Notes: a model not told the origin generated them from the sequence alone. A stretch of 61,784 nt of DNA from Sphingomonas parva (ex Maeng et al. 2020) (GCF_004564275.1 NZ_SPDV01000022.1:1-61784), one strand, 5' to 3'. Shown: positions 1 through 7,316, counted from the stretch's first letter. Numbers and translations are program-made.

Positions 1-1
1 C

Positions 2-355
2 CACGAACGACCGCATGAGGCGCTCGGCCAGACGCCTCCGGCGCAGCACTACACGCCGTCCTCGCGTCAGCTGCCGGAGCAGCTTGCCGAGCCAGACTAT
101 CCGCGTGAGGCCATTGTGCGACGGGTACGCTCGAGCGGCGAAATACGATGGCCAGGCGGTCTGATCTACGTGTCCGAAGCCCTGATCGGCGAGGTGGTCG
201 CGATCGAAGAAACCGCCGATGGCGAGTTGCGCATGCGCTTTTTCGATACACCCCTGGCCGTGCTGGACCTCCGGCAGAAGCGTCTTCGAAGACTGGGTGT
301 GCCCGCGCGCGGGCACACCCAGTCTCCAAATCTGTCACCCATCTATCCGGTCTAA
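2..355 (+). CDS. Integrase-type transposase, C-terminal part (5' end outside window)
   Basis: The frame is open from the left edge to a TAA. The visible 117 residues start with the HERPHEALGQTPPAQHY signature that closes the rve (DDE integrase) catalytic core of IS481/IS3-like transposases. It continues into the small beta-rich C-terminal domain, with the motif SEALIGEVVAIEE and a stretch ending FDTPLAVLD. The catalytic D and D residues lie upstream of the window, so activity cannot be judged. The stop codon sits between two near-copies of an 18-bp sequence that probably marks the right end of the element. Family-level assignment is firm; the exact IS name is not recoverable. Confidence 0.85.
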   Translation, partial: HERPHEALGQTPPAQHYTPSSRQLPEQLAEPDYPREAIVRRVRSSGEIRWPGGLIYVSEALIGEVVAIEETADGELRMRFFDTPLAVLDLRQKRLRRLGVPARGHTQSPNLSPIYPV

Positions 356-375
356 AGTGTCACCCACCCATCCGC
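333..375 (+). repeat. Two direct copies of a probable IS right-end repeat
   Basis: TGTCACCCATCTATCCGG at 333-350 and TGTCACCCACCCATCCGC at 358-375 match at 15 of 18 positions. They flank the transposase stop codon. Direct repeats starting TGT at the end of such an element are typical transposase binding sites, so 375 is a plausible right boundary. The left end is outside the window, so the terminal inverted repeat cannot be confirmed. Confidence 0.5.
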
Positions 376-425
376 TGGACAGTGGCCCTGTTCATTCCCG
401 CACCCCTGGCGGTTAGAATGCCGGG

Positions 426-875
426 GTGGACGATCGTCTTAGCCAGACGGATTTCGCACGCACTCTGCGGCGAAACGCAAGCGATGCCGAGCGGGCACTC
501 TGGCGCATCCTGGGTAAACTCCGTCCGCGCTTCACCCGGCAGTACCCGCTTGGTCCCTACGTCGCGGACTTCGCCTGCCGCCGCGCGCGAATAGTGGTCG
601 AGGTCGACGGCGGGCAGCATGCCGAGAACCGCTACGACAGCCGTCGCACGACGAATCTCGTCGCGAGCGGCTGGCGCGTCCTGCGTTACTGGAACAACGA
701 TGTGCTGGCGGACGCCGACGGCGTGGTCGCCGACATCATTGCACGTGGCGATCCACGTTTGCCGCCGGGAGAGCAGTTCCGCTTCGTCGGGTCCCGTCCA
801 TCTCGCAGGCGCAGAGAGGAAGAAGAAGGGCCACCCCCGGCCCCTCCAGCAAGGGCTGGAGGGGAGAAGGAATAG
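426..875 (+). CDS. DUF559 domain protein (Vsr/restriction-endonuclease-like fold)
   Basis: 149 aa from a GTG start. Residues about 8-110 carry the DUF559 pattern: an N-terminal helix (RNASDAERALW), then FTRQYPLGPYVADFAC, then the acidic strand VVEVDGGQHAE and a final RVLRYWNNDVL. The conserved D, E and Q/H residues are those of the PD-(D/E)XK-like core. The cellular role of the family is not established. The last 35 or so residues are charged and proline-rich and do not look like the family. They are encoded by a palindromic intergenic-type sequence (820-870), so the true C-terminus was probably altered by a repeat. The gene lies between an IS end and an argD remnant, which marks it as accessory DNA. 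Confidence 0.8.
   Translation: MDDRLSQTDFARTLRRNASDAERALWRILGKLRPRFTRQYPLGPYVADFACRRARIVVEVDGGQHAENRYDSRRTTNLVASGWRVLRYWNNDVLADADGVVADIIARGDPRLPPGEQFRFVGSRPSRRRREEEEGPPPAPPARAGGEKE
847..871. repeat. GC-rich palindrome inside the 3' end of the DUF559 gene
   Basis: CCCCTCCAGC and GCTGGAGGGG form a perfect 10-bp stem with a four-base loop. The same CCCTCC/GGAGGG style recurs in intergenic hairpins elsewhere in this window (about 1044-1060, 39238-39257, 57466-57603). Here it is translated as the odd proline/glycine tail of the DUF559 protein. Confidence 0.55.
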
Positions 876-1007
876 AAGACCGTCGCCGCCGGCGACAATG
901 TGATGCGGGTGCTGCCGCCGCTGGTGACCGAGGACGCCCACGTCGCCGAGTTCGTCGAGAGACTCTCCGAAGCGGCGCGGCGATACGAGGTACCGGCGGC
1001 GGCGTAA
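876..1007 (+). pseudogene. argD: argD remnant: C-terminal tail of acetylornithine aminotransferase
   Basis: Immediately after the TAG stop of the DUF559 gene, and in the same frame, an open stretch of 43 codons encodes KTVAAGDNVMRVLPPL followed by EDAHVAEFVERLSEAA and a TAA. This is the usual C-terminus of acetylornithine/ornithine aminotransferase (ArgD, class III PLP enzyme), where GDNVMRVLPPL forms part of the small domain. The PLP-binding domain and everything upstream is missing. It has no start codon of its own near the break. argF, which in relatives often sits between argD and hslO, is not present. I read it as the scar of a deletion or insertion. Confidence 0.8.
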
Positions 1008-1175
1008 GCGGCGCGTCCGCTCCGGGTACGCGGAGTGAAGCCCTCCCCCTCGAGGGGGGAGCATGCCCCGGCCGTGGCTGGCCTCTGTTCCGAAGGGCGA
1101 TGGCCGCGGTTCAGGCGCTGCCCAGCGATCCGATTGGATATTGAACGCGCCCGCCGCGTTCGCCACATCGCCGCC
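1008..1175. other. Intergenic stretch between the argD remnant and hslO
   Basis: No gene is visible. A perfect palindrome CCCCCTCGAGGGGG lies near 1044-1058. The remaining sequence is GC-rich without a clear promoter; a weak ATTGGATATTGAAC segment near 1132-1145 precedes hslO. Confidence 0.4.
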
Positions 1176-2090
1176 ATGACCTCTCCCCTGCATCGCCCGG
1201 CCGCGACGGCCAATCTCGACGAAGCGATCGGCTTCACCATCCCCGGCCGCAATGCGCGCGGGCGGATCGTGCGGCTCGGGCCGCTGCTCGACGTGATCCT
1301 CTCCGCGCACGATTATCCGGCGCCGATCGCCCGCATCCTCTCCGAGGCGCTGGTGCTCGCCGCGCTGCTCGGCTCGCTGCTCAAGGAGGAGGAGGGCCAG
1401 CTCACCATCCAGGCGCAGACCGAGGCCGGCATCATCGACCTGCTCGTCGTCGATTATAAGGACGGCGAGCTGAGAGGCTATGTCCGCTTCGACCACGAGC
1501 GGCTGTCGCAGCTGCCCAGCCACCGCGACCTCTTCGCCCTGTTCGGCAAGGGCTATCTGGCGATCACCTTCGACCATCCCGCATCGGAGGAGCGCTACCA
1601 GGGCATCGTCCCGCTCGAGGGCAGCTCGCTCGCCGAGGCGGCGCAGAATTACTTCATCCAGTCCGAGCAGCTGCCGAGCGTGATCCGCCTCGCGGTCAAC
1701 GACACCGGCCATGTCGCCGGCGGAATTCTCGTCCAGCACCTTCCCGAAGGCGAGGAGGGGCGGGACCGGCTCCACACGCGGCTCGACGATCCCGAATGGG
1801 AGCATGTCCGGATCCTCGCCGAGACGATCAAGGGGCACGAGCTCACCGATCCGGAGCTTCCGCTGGAAGGGGCGCTGTGGCGCCTGTTCCACGAGGAGGA
1901 CACGCGCGTCCTCAACGCGGTGCCGCTCGCCAAGGGCTGCCGCTGCAATTTCGACTATATCCGCTCGGTGATCGGCCGCTTCGCCGCCGCCGAGCGGGCC
2001 GACATGGTCGACGAGGACGGCTTCATCAGCGTCGATTGCGAATTCTGCTCCCGCGTATTCCCGATCTCGCTCGACGACTTCAAGGAATGA
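1176..2090 (+). CDS. hslO: Hsp33 redox-regulated chaperonin
   Basis: 304 aa. The start is the ATG giving MTSPLHRP, which fits family length; the open frame upstream lacks homology. The N-terminal fold covers about residues 15-230 and includes GRIVRLGPLLDVIL and the GYVRFD segment. The C-terminal redox switch has the four zinc cysteines in the CxC...CxxC arrangement: C255, C257, C288 and C291. Under oxidative stress these cysteines form disulfides, release zinc and activate holdase activity in the cytoplasm. In relatives hslO follows the arg genes; here only the argD tail is left upstream. Confidence 0.96.
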   Translation: MTSPLHRPAATANLDEAIGFTIPGRNARGRIVRLGPLLDVILSAHDYPAPIARILSEALVLAALLGSLLKEEEGQLTIQAQTEAGIIDLLVVDYKDGELRGYVRFDHERLSQLPSHRDLFALFGKGYLAITFDHPASEERYQGIVPLEGSSLAEAAQNYFIQSEQLPSVIRLAVNDTGHVAGGILVQHLPEGEEGRDRLHTRLDDPEWEHVRILAETIKGHELTDPELPLEGALWRLFHEEDTRVLNAVPLAKGCRCNFDYIRSVIGRFAAAERADMVDEDGFISVDCEFCSRVFPISLDDFKE

Positions 2091-2150
2091 GCGAACGTTG
2101 CTGCAGCGCAACAACTCCCCTTCGCTCCGATTTGGTGCTATGATGACGGC

Positions 2151-2561
2151 ATGGCCTTGGGTTGGATCTCGGCGCGCGGACGGGCGCTGCTGCTGACGGG
2201 AGCGGTTCTTGCCGGGCCGGCTCTCGCCGCCGCATCGGCCGATATCGCCGCGCTCGCCGGGCTCGAGAGGGGCCGCTGGGAAGTGCGCGACCTCGACTCG
2301 GGCGAGACGCGGCCGGCGCTCTGCCTCGGTGATCCGGCCCAGCTGATCCAGCTCGAGCATGCCGGCGCATCCTGCCCGAGCGAGGTGGTCGCGAGCGCCA
2401 GCGGAGCGGCGACCGTCCAGTATAGCTGCTCCGGCCGCGGCTTCGGCCACACCCATGTCCGAGTCGAGACTCCGCGGTTGATCCGCATCGAGACCCAGGG
2501 ACTCAACAACGGCCGGCCTTTTTCGCGACGGTTCGAAGCGAAACGCGCCGGACGGTGCTGA
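2151..2561 (+). CDS. Small exported protein, DUF3617-like
   Basis: 136 aa. Residues 1-26 form a signal peptide (LLLTGAVLAGPALA) with a likely cut after ALA. The mature part has GRWEVRD and RPALCLGDP, and three further cysteines (near 74, 92 and the C-terminus), suggesting disulfides in the periplasm. The GxWEVR start plus a single CLGDP loop resembles DUF3617-type periplasmic proteins, but the match is loose. It stands alone between hslO and the candidate sRNA. Function unknown. Confidence 0.7.
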   Translation: MALGWISARGRALLLTGAVLAGPALAAASADIAALAGLERGRWEVRDLDSGETRPALCLGDPAQLIQLEHAGASCPSEVVASASGAATVQYSCSGRGFGHTHVRVETPRLIRIETQGLNNGRPFSRRFEAKRAGRC

Positions 2562-2585
2562 ACGGCGACTTTTCCTCGCCGCCTG

Positions 2586-2618
2586 TTAACCCGCCGTTTA
2601 CCCTGTTCTTGCTATAGG
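2586..2618 (+). promoter_or_regulatory. CtrA-like site and -10 element upstream of a candidate sRNA
   Basis: TTAA-CCCGCCG-TTTAC (2586-2601) matches the alphaproteobacterial CtrA consensus TTAA-N7-TTAAC with one mismatch. A TATAGG element follows at 2613-2618. No good -35 hexamer lies 16-18 bp upstream, which is common when an activator replaces it. CtrA control is an inference from the motif only. Confidence 0.35.
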
Positions 2619-2623
2619 ATGTC

Positions 2624-2706
2624 TTGTGCCGATTGCGGGCACGCTTTCCTCCCTAGCAGGCTTAACAGCCTAACTGGGCCGCCCCTCACCGGGCGGCCCG
2701 TTCTTT
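2624..2706 (+). ncRNA. Candidate trans-acting sRNA or queC leader with intrinsic terminator
   Basis: The segment has the layout of an independent small RNA of about 82 nt. Hairpin 1 is GTGCC/GGCAC at 2626-2642. A pyrimidine-rich single strand with CCTCCC (2648-2653), complementary to Shine-Dalgarno sequences, follows. Hairpin 2 is AGGCT/AGCCT at 2658-2671, and then comes a 9-bp terminator stem ending in TTCTTTT. A -10-like element lies just upstream. Exposed CCTCC loops are a hallmark of several alphaproteobacterial sRNAs. It could instead be an attenuator for queC, 115 bases downstream; I see no preQ1-I aptamer pattern. No family name can be given. Confidence 0.45.
2676..2706 (+). terminator. 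Intrinsic terminator before queC
   Basis: GGGCCGCCC (2676-2684) pairs perfectly with GGGCGGCCC (2691-2699) around a six-base loop and is followed by GTTCTTTT. This is the strongest terminator signal in the first 5 kb. Confidence 0.8.
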
Positions 2707-2821
2707 TCCGGGCTCTGTGCCCCGAACGACTCGCGCCGTGCGCCGCCGGGCTCGTTTCGTGCACCGTCGCGGCGCGAAAGCGGGTCCCACTGCCGCGCAC
2801 GATGCTGTAGGGGGCCGCGCC

Positions 2822-3556
2822 ATGATCTCTCCCCGCAAAGCCGTCGCCCTGGTCTCCGGCGGCCTCGACTCGATGGTGTCCGCCGCCCGCGCCCGCGAGG
2901 ACGGCTTCGCCCTGCTCGCGCTGACCGTGGATTATGGCCAGCGCCACCGGATCGAGCTCGAGGCCGCGGCCCGCGTCGCCGACGCGCTCGGCGCCGAGCG
3001 CCACATCGTCCTGCCGCTCGATCTCACCGCTTTCGGCGGCTCCGCGCTCACCGCCGACATTGCCGTGCCCAAAAACGGGGTGGACGAAGCGGCGGTGCCG
3101 GTGACCTACGTGCCGGCGCGCAACACGATCTTCCTGTCGCTGGCGCTCGGCTGGGCCGAGGCGGCCGGCGCCCAGGACCTGTTCATCGGCGTCAACGCGC
3201 TCGATTATTCGGGCTATCCCGATTGCCGGCCGGAGTTCATCGCCGGCTTCGAGAAGCTCGCGTCGCTGGGCACCAAGGCCGGGGCCGAGGGCCAGGGCTT
3301 CCGGATCCACGCACCGCTCCAGCACATGACCAAGGCCGACATCGCCCGCGAGGCGGCGCGGCTCGGCCTCGACGCGGGGATCAGCTGGTCCTGCTACGAT
3401 CCGGTGGCGACGCCGGCTGCCGCCGGGTCGCTCCAGCTCGCCGGTGCCACGGACGCGTTCGCGCATTGCGGCCTGTGCGACAGCTGCCGGCTGCGCGCCA
3501 GGGGCTTCGAGGAAGCGGGCCTCGCCGATCCGACGCTTTACGCCGCGCGGCCCTGA
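2822..3556 (+). CDS. queC: 7-cyano-7-deazaguanine synthase QueC
   Basis: 244 aa. QueC converts 7-carboxy-7-deazaguanine to preQ0 with ATP and ammonia, a late step of queuosine precursor synthesis in the cytoplasm. The PP-loop motif SGGLDS starts at residue 12. The C-terminal zinc site is CGLCDSC (C216, C219, C222), with a further cysteine in SWSCYDP. The ATG at 2822 was chosen because it puts the PP-loop at the usual distance from the N-terminus and follows GGGGG. queE follows after a 10-base gap, so the two form an operon. Confidence 0.97.
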   Translation: MISPRKAVALVSGGLDSMVSAARAREDGFALLALTVDYGQRHRIELEAAARVADALGAERHIVLPLDLTAFGGSALTADIAVPKNGVDEAAVPVTYVPARNTIFLSLALGWAEAAGAQDLFIGVNALDYSGYPDCRPEFIAGFEKLASLGTKAGAEGQGFRIHAPLQHMTKADIAREAARLGLDAGISWSCYDPVATPAAAGSLQLAGATDAFAHCGLCDSCRLRARGFEEAGLADPTLYAARP

Positions 3557-3566
3557 GGATCGCGCG

Positions 3567-4208
3567 ATGGCCTATGCGGTGAAGGAGATCTTCCTGACCC
3601 TGCAGGGGGAGGGGATGCAGGCCGGCCGGCGTGCCGTCTTCCTGCGTTTCGCCGGCTGCAATTTGTGGTCGGGCCGCGAGCAGGACCGCTCGCGGGCGGC
3701 GTGCACTTTCTGCGATACCGATTTCGTCGGCACCGACGGCGAGAACGGCGGGCGCTACGAGGCCGAGGCGCTGGCCGGAACGGTGGCGGCGCTGTGGGAG
3801 GACGGCGACCTTGCCGGCGATGCGCGCCGGCTGGTGGTGGTGACCGGCGGCGAGCCGATGCTGCAGCTCGACGCGGCGCTGATCGCGGCGCTCCACGGCC
3901 GCGGCTTCGAGATCGCGATGGAGAGCAACGGCACCCTGGCCGCGGCCGAGGGGATCGACTGGATCTGCGTCAGCCCCAAGGCGGGCACCGAGGTGGTGCA
4001 GCGGGCGGGCGACGAGCTGAAGCTGGTCTGGCCGCAGGCGGGGATCGACCCCGAGGCCCTGCTCGGCTGGGATTTCGATCATTTCCTGATCCAGCCGCTC
4101 GACGGCCCCGACGCGGCGGCGAGCCGCGCGGCGGCGATCGCCTATGTGATGGCGCATCCGCGCTGGCGGCTGACGCTGCAGACCCACAAGATGCTCGGTC
4201 TGCCCTGA
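3567..4208 (+). CDS. queE: 7-carboxy-7-deazaguanine synthase QueE
   Basis: 213 aa radical SAM enzyme that rearranges carboxy-tetrahydropterin to 7-carboxy-7-deazaguanine. It acts immediately before QueC. The [4Fe-4S] cysteines are C31, C46 and C49, that is the CX14CX2C variant (ending ACTFCDTDF) rather than the standard CX3CX2C. The substrate motif TLQGEG lies at 11-16 and the SAM motif VTGGEP follows near 93-98. The start at 3567 places TLQGEG correctly. The gene ends just before a block of tandem repeats. Confidence 0.96.
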   Translation: MAYAVKEIFLTLQGEGMQAGRRAVFLRFAGCNLWSGREQDRSRAACTFCDTDFVGTDGENGGRYEAEALAGTVAALWEDGDLAGDARRLVVVTGGEPMLQLDAALIAALHGRGFEIAMESNGTLAAAEGIDWICVSPKAGTEVVQRAGDELKLVWPQAGIDPEALLGWDFDHFLIQPLDGPDAAASRAAAIAYVMAHPRWRLTLQTHKMLGLP

Positions 4209-4231
4209 GGGGCGCGGCGGGACGGGACGCG

Positions 4232-4376
4232 TAATTGATATCGTGTCCCCGATTTAGCGCCGCCGCGCCGGCGCCCGGGCAGGCGCGAAATTAGTATTGT
4301 GTCCCCGATTTAGCGTAGCGCCGCCGCGCCGGCGCCCGGGCAGGCGCGAAATTAGTATTGTGTCCCCGATTTAGCG
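4232..4376. repeat. Tandem 61-bp repeat with GTGTCCCCGATTTAGCG core
   Basis: Two almost identical 61-bp units lie at 4255-4315 and 4316-4376. Each has a GC-rich palindromic half (CGCCGGCGCCCGGGC) and an AT-rich half ending GTGTCCCCGATTTAGCG. A third, diverged copy of the AT-rich half is at 4232-4259 (GATATCGTGTCCCC instead of GTATTGTGTCCCC). The block fills the gap between the convergent queE and 4382 genes. It looks like a dispersed REP/MITE-type element; the mobilising transposase is not here. Confidence 0.8.
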
Positions 4377-4381
4377 GCGGG

Positions 4382-5038
4382 TCAGCGCGGGGCGCATTTC
4401 GATTTGAGCTGGCCCTTCTTGTCCCAGCAATCGTCGCGGAGCGGCGGCAGCGTGGGGACGGTAATGCTGTAGGGATTGTAGGCCATCGCCGCTTCCTGGA
4501 CCGGAACCAGCGCGTTGCGCAGCTCGCGCATGCGGCGCTGGCCGACGGCGTAGAGGCCGCCCTTGGGCGCGGCGAGCGCCTCCTTGGCGATGTCGCTGGC
4601 GACCTGGCAGAAGCCCATCTGCGCCTGCAGGGTCGAGAAATTGTTGTAGGTGATCGTCGTGTAATCGTCGAACTGCTTCTGGCCGCGGGCGCCGTGGACC
4701 CGCTTGAAATAGCCGTTCAGCGTCGAATAGGCGCTCGCCAGCTCGGCCGAATGATGGGCGAGGATGCCGTTGTAGTTCTGGACCGAGCGCAGATAGGGCG
4801 AGAACTGGCATTGCAGCGCAGCGACGTTGAGGCCGGCGCGCATGTTCCAGAGCAGATGGGCGCGATATTCGGCCGGCGTCGCGCCGGGGATCGGCAGGCC
4901 GACCAGGGGATCGCTGCCCTCGATCGGGCCGGGCTTGAAATTCTGCTCGGTGAAATAGAGCTGGGAAAGGGCCGGCGACACTGCCGCCAGCAGGCCGGCG
5001 GCCAGCACCGAACGTACGCAATACTTCCTCATGCTCAT
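4382..5038 (-). CDS. Exported protein of unknown function
   Basis: 218 aa. The start MSMRKYC is chosen because GGGAG lies 7 bases upstream; a second ATG two codons later is possible. Residues 1-24 are a signal peptide (SVLAAGLLAAVSPALS). The mature protein has no membrane segment, contains three cysteines (one in LQCQFSPYL, one in MGFCQVA, one pair-like near DDCWDKKG...KSKCAPR) and conserved-looking aromatic stretches YTTITYNNF. I do not recognise a named family. It is transcribed alone, and its stop abuts the tandem repeat. Confidence 0.7.
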   Translation of the reverse strand: MSMRKYCVRSVLAAGLLAAVSPALSQLYFTEQNFKPGPIEGSDPLVGLPIPGATPAEYRAHLLWNMRAGLNVAALQCQFSPYLRSVQNYNGILAHHSAELASAYSTLNGYFKRVHGARGQKQFDDYTTITYNNFSTLQAQMGFCQVASDIAKEALAAPKGGLYAVGQRRMRELRNALVPVQEAAMAYNPYSITVPTLPPLRDDCWDKKGQLKSKCAPR

Positions 5039-5373
5039 CGATCCGCTCCCGCTGGCACCGGCCGGCTGCACCGGCTTCGCAAAAATCTAGCAGCGTGCCG
5101 CCCGCGGACCAGCCGGAGCGCACAGGCTCCGTCCCGCAACCGGCACGCTTCACCCCTAGAGCCTCATCGTCGTCAGTGGAAGCGCGTCGCGCGTCTCCAA
5201 GGCACTGAATCGCGATCGCTTTCGGGGACGAGGCGAGGATCGCCGCCGGCGGCTGATCGCAGCCTGAACGATCCCGCCCCCGCCGTGGCGCCGAACGCAA
5301 AGGCGCGGCCAAATGAAAAGGGCCGCCCGGTCGCCCGGACGGCCCTTCCCGAATGGCTGTTGCCAGCCGGCAA
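5039..5373. other. Intergenic region with a minus-strand terminator
   Basis: No coding sequence is supported. The only clear element is the terminator at 5311-5347 for the gene beginning at 5682. The rest is ordinary GC-rich sequence containing the promoter region of the 5038 gene (an AAAAATCTAGCA stretch near 5081-5092). Confidence 0.5.
5311..5347 (-). terminator. Intrinsic terminator of the N/T/M-rich lipoprotein gene
   Basis: On the minus strand AAGGGCCGTCCGG pairs with CCGGGCGGCCCTT (one mismatch, four-base loop) and is followed by TTTTCATTT. Confidence 0.8.
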
Positions 5374-5682
5374 TTACATGCCGGTGGTGTTGCCGGTGCC
5401 AGCGTCGGTGCTGGTGTTGGTCTCGACCGTGGTGTTGGTCGTGGTGGTCGACATGTTCATGTCGGTGGTGCCCGTCATGTTGGCGTCCATGCCGAGGTTC
5501 GCGTCGACCGCGTTGGCCGCGTCCACGCCGGTCATGTCACCGGTGTTCATCAGGCCTTCGTCGGTGATGTTGCCGGCGGTGTTGTTCTCGGCAGCGGATT
5601 CGCCGCCGCCGCAGGCCGCGACGAGGAGGGCCGCACCGGCAACCATCGAACCGGTCATCACTTTCTTGAAGAGGTCACGCAT
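5374..5682 (-). CDS. Small N/T/M-rich putative lipoprotein
   Basis: 102 aa. Residues 1-23 are a lipoprotein signal peptide with lipobox LVAAC, making C24 the lipidated residue. The mature 79 residues have almost no hydrophobic core. They are made of Asn, Thr, Asp, Gly, Ala and Met, with repeats of the kind NTGDMTG, MDANMTG and TTTTNTTVETNT. Such sequence is predicted to be disordered and probably faces the periplasm. No named family is recognised. It is a single gene with its own terminator directly downstream. The composition is unlike its neighbours while G+C remains high. Confidence 0.75.
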   Translation of the reverse strand: MRDLFKKVMTGSMVAGAALLVAACGGGESAAENNTAGNITDEGLMNTGDMTGVDAANAVDANLGMDANMTGTTDMNMSTTTTNTTVETNTSTDAGTGNTTGM

Positions 5683-5770
5683 TCCAGAAACTCCCTAGTT
5701 GACGATTTGGTCGGGGTGGCCCCTTTTTTGCCAAATCAGTTGCGCACATTAAACGGAAAGGAACAGGCTC

Positions 5771-6460
5771 TCAAGCCTTCTCGGCTCTCCCCTCGAGAGA
5801 GACAAGGAAACGGTAGAGCCCCTGCCGCAATGCCAGATCGAAATGTTCGAGCCCGGTAGACACTCCCATTTCGCCGAGGCTGGTCACTGGGAAGTCGGCA
5901 ATACCGCACGGCACTATCCCTGAGAAGTGGGAAAGTTCGGGGGAGATGTTCACCGAAAAACCGTGCAGCGTCACCCAGCGGCGCACCCGAACGCCGATCG
6001 CGCCGATCTTGGCCTCGACCCCGTTGCGGTCCGTCCAGATGCCGATCCGCCCCGGCGCGCGGTGCGCCGCGACGCCGAAGGCGGCGAGCGCGTCGATGAT
6101 CCAGCCTTCGAGGGCATGGACATAGGCCCTGACGTCGCGACCGCGCCGATCCAGATCGAGCAGCACGTAGCCGACGCGCTGGCCCGGGCCGTGATAGGTG
6201 TAGCGGCCGCCGCGGCCGGCCTCGTAGACCGGGAAACCCTGGGGGTTGAACAGCTCGGCGGGATCGGCGCTGGTCCCGGCGGTGAACAGGGGCGGATGCT
6301 CGAGCAGCCAGACGAGCTCCCCCGCCTCGCCGGCGCGGATCGCGGCGGCGCGGCGCTCCATCTCGGCGAGCGCCTGCGGGTAGGGCACGAGCCCGGGGCT
6401 CACCCGCCATTCGATACCGGCGGCGTCCGCCGGGCCGCTGTCGTCCTGCCTCGTCTCCAT
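5771..6460 (-). CDS. lipB: Octanoyltransferase LipB
   Basis: 229 aa. LipB moves octanoyl groups from acyl carrier protein to lipoyl domains, which are then converted to lipoate by LipA. One target is the GcvH protein encoded in this window. Key parts are [12 protein letters not shown] near 83-94, the active lysine K151 in [13 protein letters not shown], the LHGFSVN strand, and the catalytic C185 in GIVPCGI. Length is normal. It is transcribed divergently from the membrane protein gene at 6579. Confidence 0.97.
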   Translation of the reverse strand: METRQDDSGPADAAGIEWRVSPGLVPYPQALAEMERRAAAIRAGEAGELVWLLEHPPLFTAGTSADPAELFNPQGFPVYEAGRGGRYTYHGPGQRVGYVLLDLDRRGRDVRAYVHALEGWIIDALAAFGVAAHRAPGRIGIWTDRNGVEAKIGAIGVRVRRWVTLHGFSVNISPELSHFSGIVPCGIADFPVTSLGEMGVSTGLEHFDLALRQGLYRFLVSLEGRAEKA

Positions 6461-6578
6461 CGCCCCGCCTCTTCACCAGCGCGGCGCGCGGTGCAAGGGT
6501 ACGCGCGCGCTTCCACGGCGGCGGAACAGGCTCTATGGCGGCCCGATCGAACCCGCGGGAGCAACAGGGAGGGCCTGC

Positions 6579-7316
6579 ATGAAATTCTCTTACAGCGCGG
6601 TATGGGACGATGCGGTCCAGCTGTTCCGCTCGCACGGATCGCTGATCGTCGCCCTGGCCGGCGTGTTCATCTTCCTGCCCGGCCTCCTGACCGCCGCGCT
6701 GCTGCCGCAACCGCAGGCGCAGACTGTGGACCAGTTGATGGAGGCGATGCGCGCCTATGTGCAATTCGCCTGGCCGTGGGTGCTGCTCGAGACCCTGGTC
6801 AACATGATCGGCACGATCGCGATCCTGCGGCTGATCTTCCCGCGCCAGACGAGCACCGTGGGCGCGGTGATCGCGGCCTCGCTGCCGCTGGTGCCGACCT
6901 ATTTCGTCGCGGCGATCCTCTCGAACATCACGGTCGGCCTCGGCCTGCTGCTGTTCATCATCCCCGGCATCTACCTGCTCGGCCGCCTGACCCCGGTCGG
7001 CCCGGTGATCGTCGCGGAGGAGCGGCGCAACCCGATCGACGCGCTGCGGCGTTCTTTCCAGATCACCGCCGGCAAGGGCTGGGCGGTGGCCGGGCTGGTG
7101 CTGATCGTCGCGATCGCGGGCGTGATCGTGATGGTGGTCGCCAACAACCTGATCGGACTGGTGCTGCTGCTGATCGCCGGCCAGAAGATCGGCGGCTTCC
7201 TGACCCTCATCGTCGGCGCGATCACGGCGGCGGCGTTCACCACTCTGCTGGTCCTGCTCTACGCCGCGATCTACCGCCGCCTCGCCGAGCCGACCTCAGC
7301 CGAGGTCTTCCAGTAA
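6579..7316 (+). CDS. Polytopic membrane protein (GPDPase-membrane-domain / YciC-like)
   Basis: 245 aa with about six hydrophobic segments. The first is at 20-42, and there is a characteristic GLLLFIIPGIYLLGRL loop followed by PVIVAEERRNPIDALRRSF. That FxIPGIYL...A(L/V)xxER..PI.ALRRS pattern is shared by the YciC/DUF975 and glycerophosphodiester phosphodiesterase membrane-domain families. Their biochemical role is not established. The AGGGAGGG segment just before ATG gives a good ribosome site. The stop lies inside the 3' end of the convergent GNAT gene (21-base overlap). Confidence 0.75.
   Translation: MKFSYSAVWDDAVQLFRSHGSLIVALAGVFIFLPGLLTAALLPQPQAQTVDQLMEAMRAYVQFAWPWVLLETLVNMIGTIAILRLIFPRQTSTVGAVIAASLPLVPTYFVAAILSNITVGLGLLLFIIPGIYLLGRLTPVGPVIVAEERRNPIDALRRSFQITAGKGWAVAGLVLIVAIAGVIVMVVANNLIGLVLLLIAGQKIGGFLTLIVGAITAAAFTTLLVLLYAAIYRRLAEPTSAEVFQ

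Noticed and set aside
360-2456. Long open frame on the minus strand opposite DUF559 and hslO
   Set aside because: It is antisense to hslO, has Arg/Gly/Ala-rich shadow composition, and shows no domain. Such frames are frequent in high-GC DNA.
2585-2710. preQ1 riboswitch upstream of queC
   Set aside because: The hairpins lack the preQ1-I loop and A-rich tail, and I see no preQ1-II or -III core; an independent sRNA or attenuator fits better.
4232-4376. CRISPR-like array
   Set aside because: The units are contiguous 61-bp repeats with no unique spacers and no cas genes.
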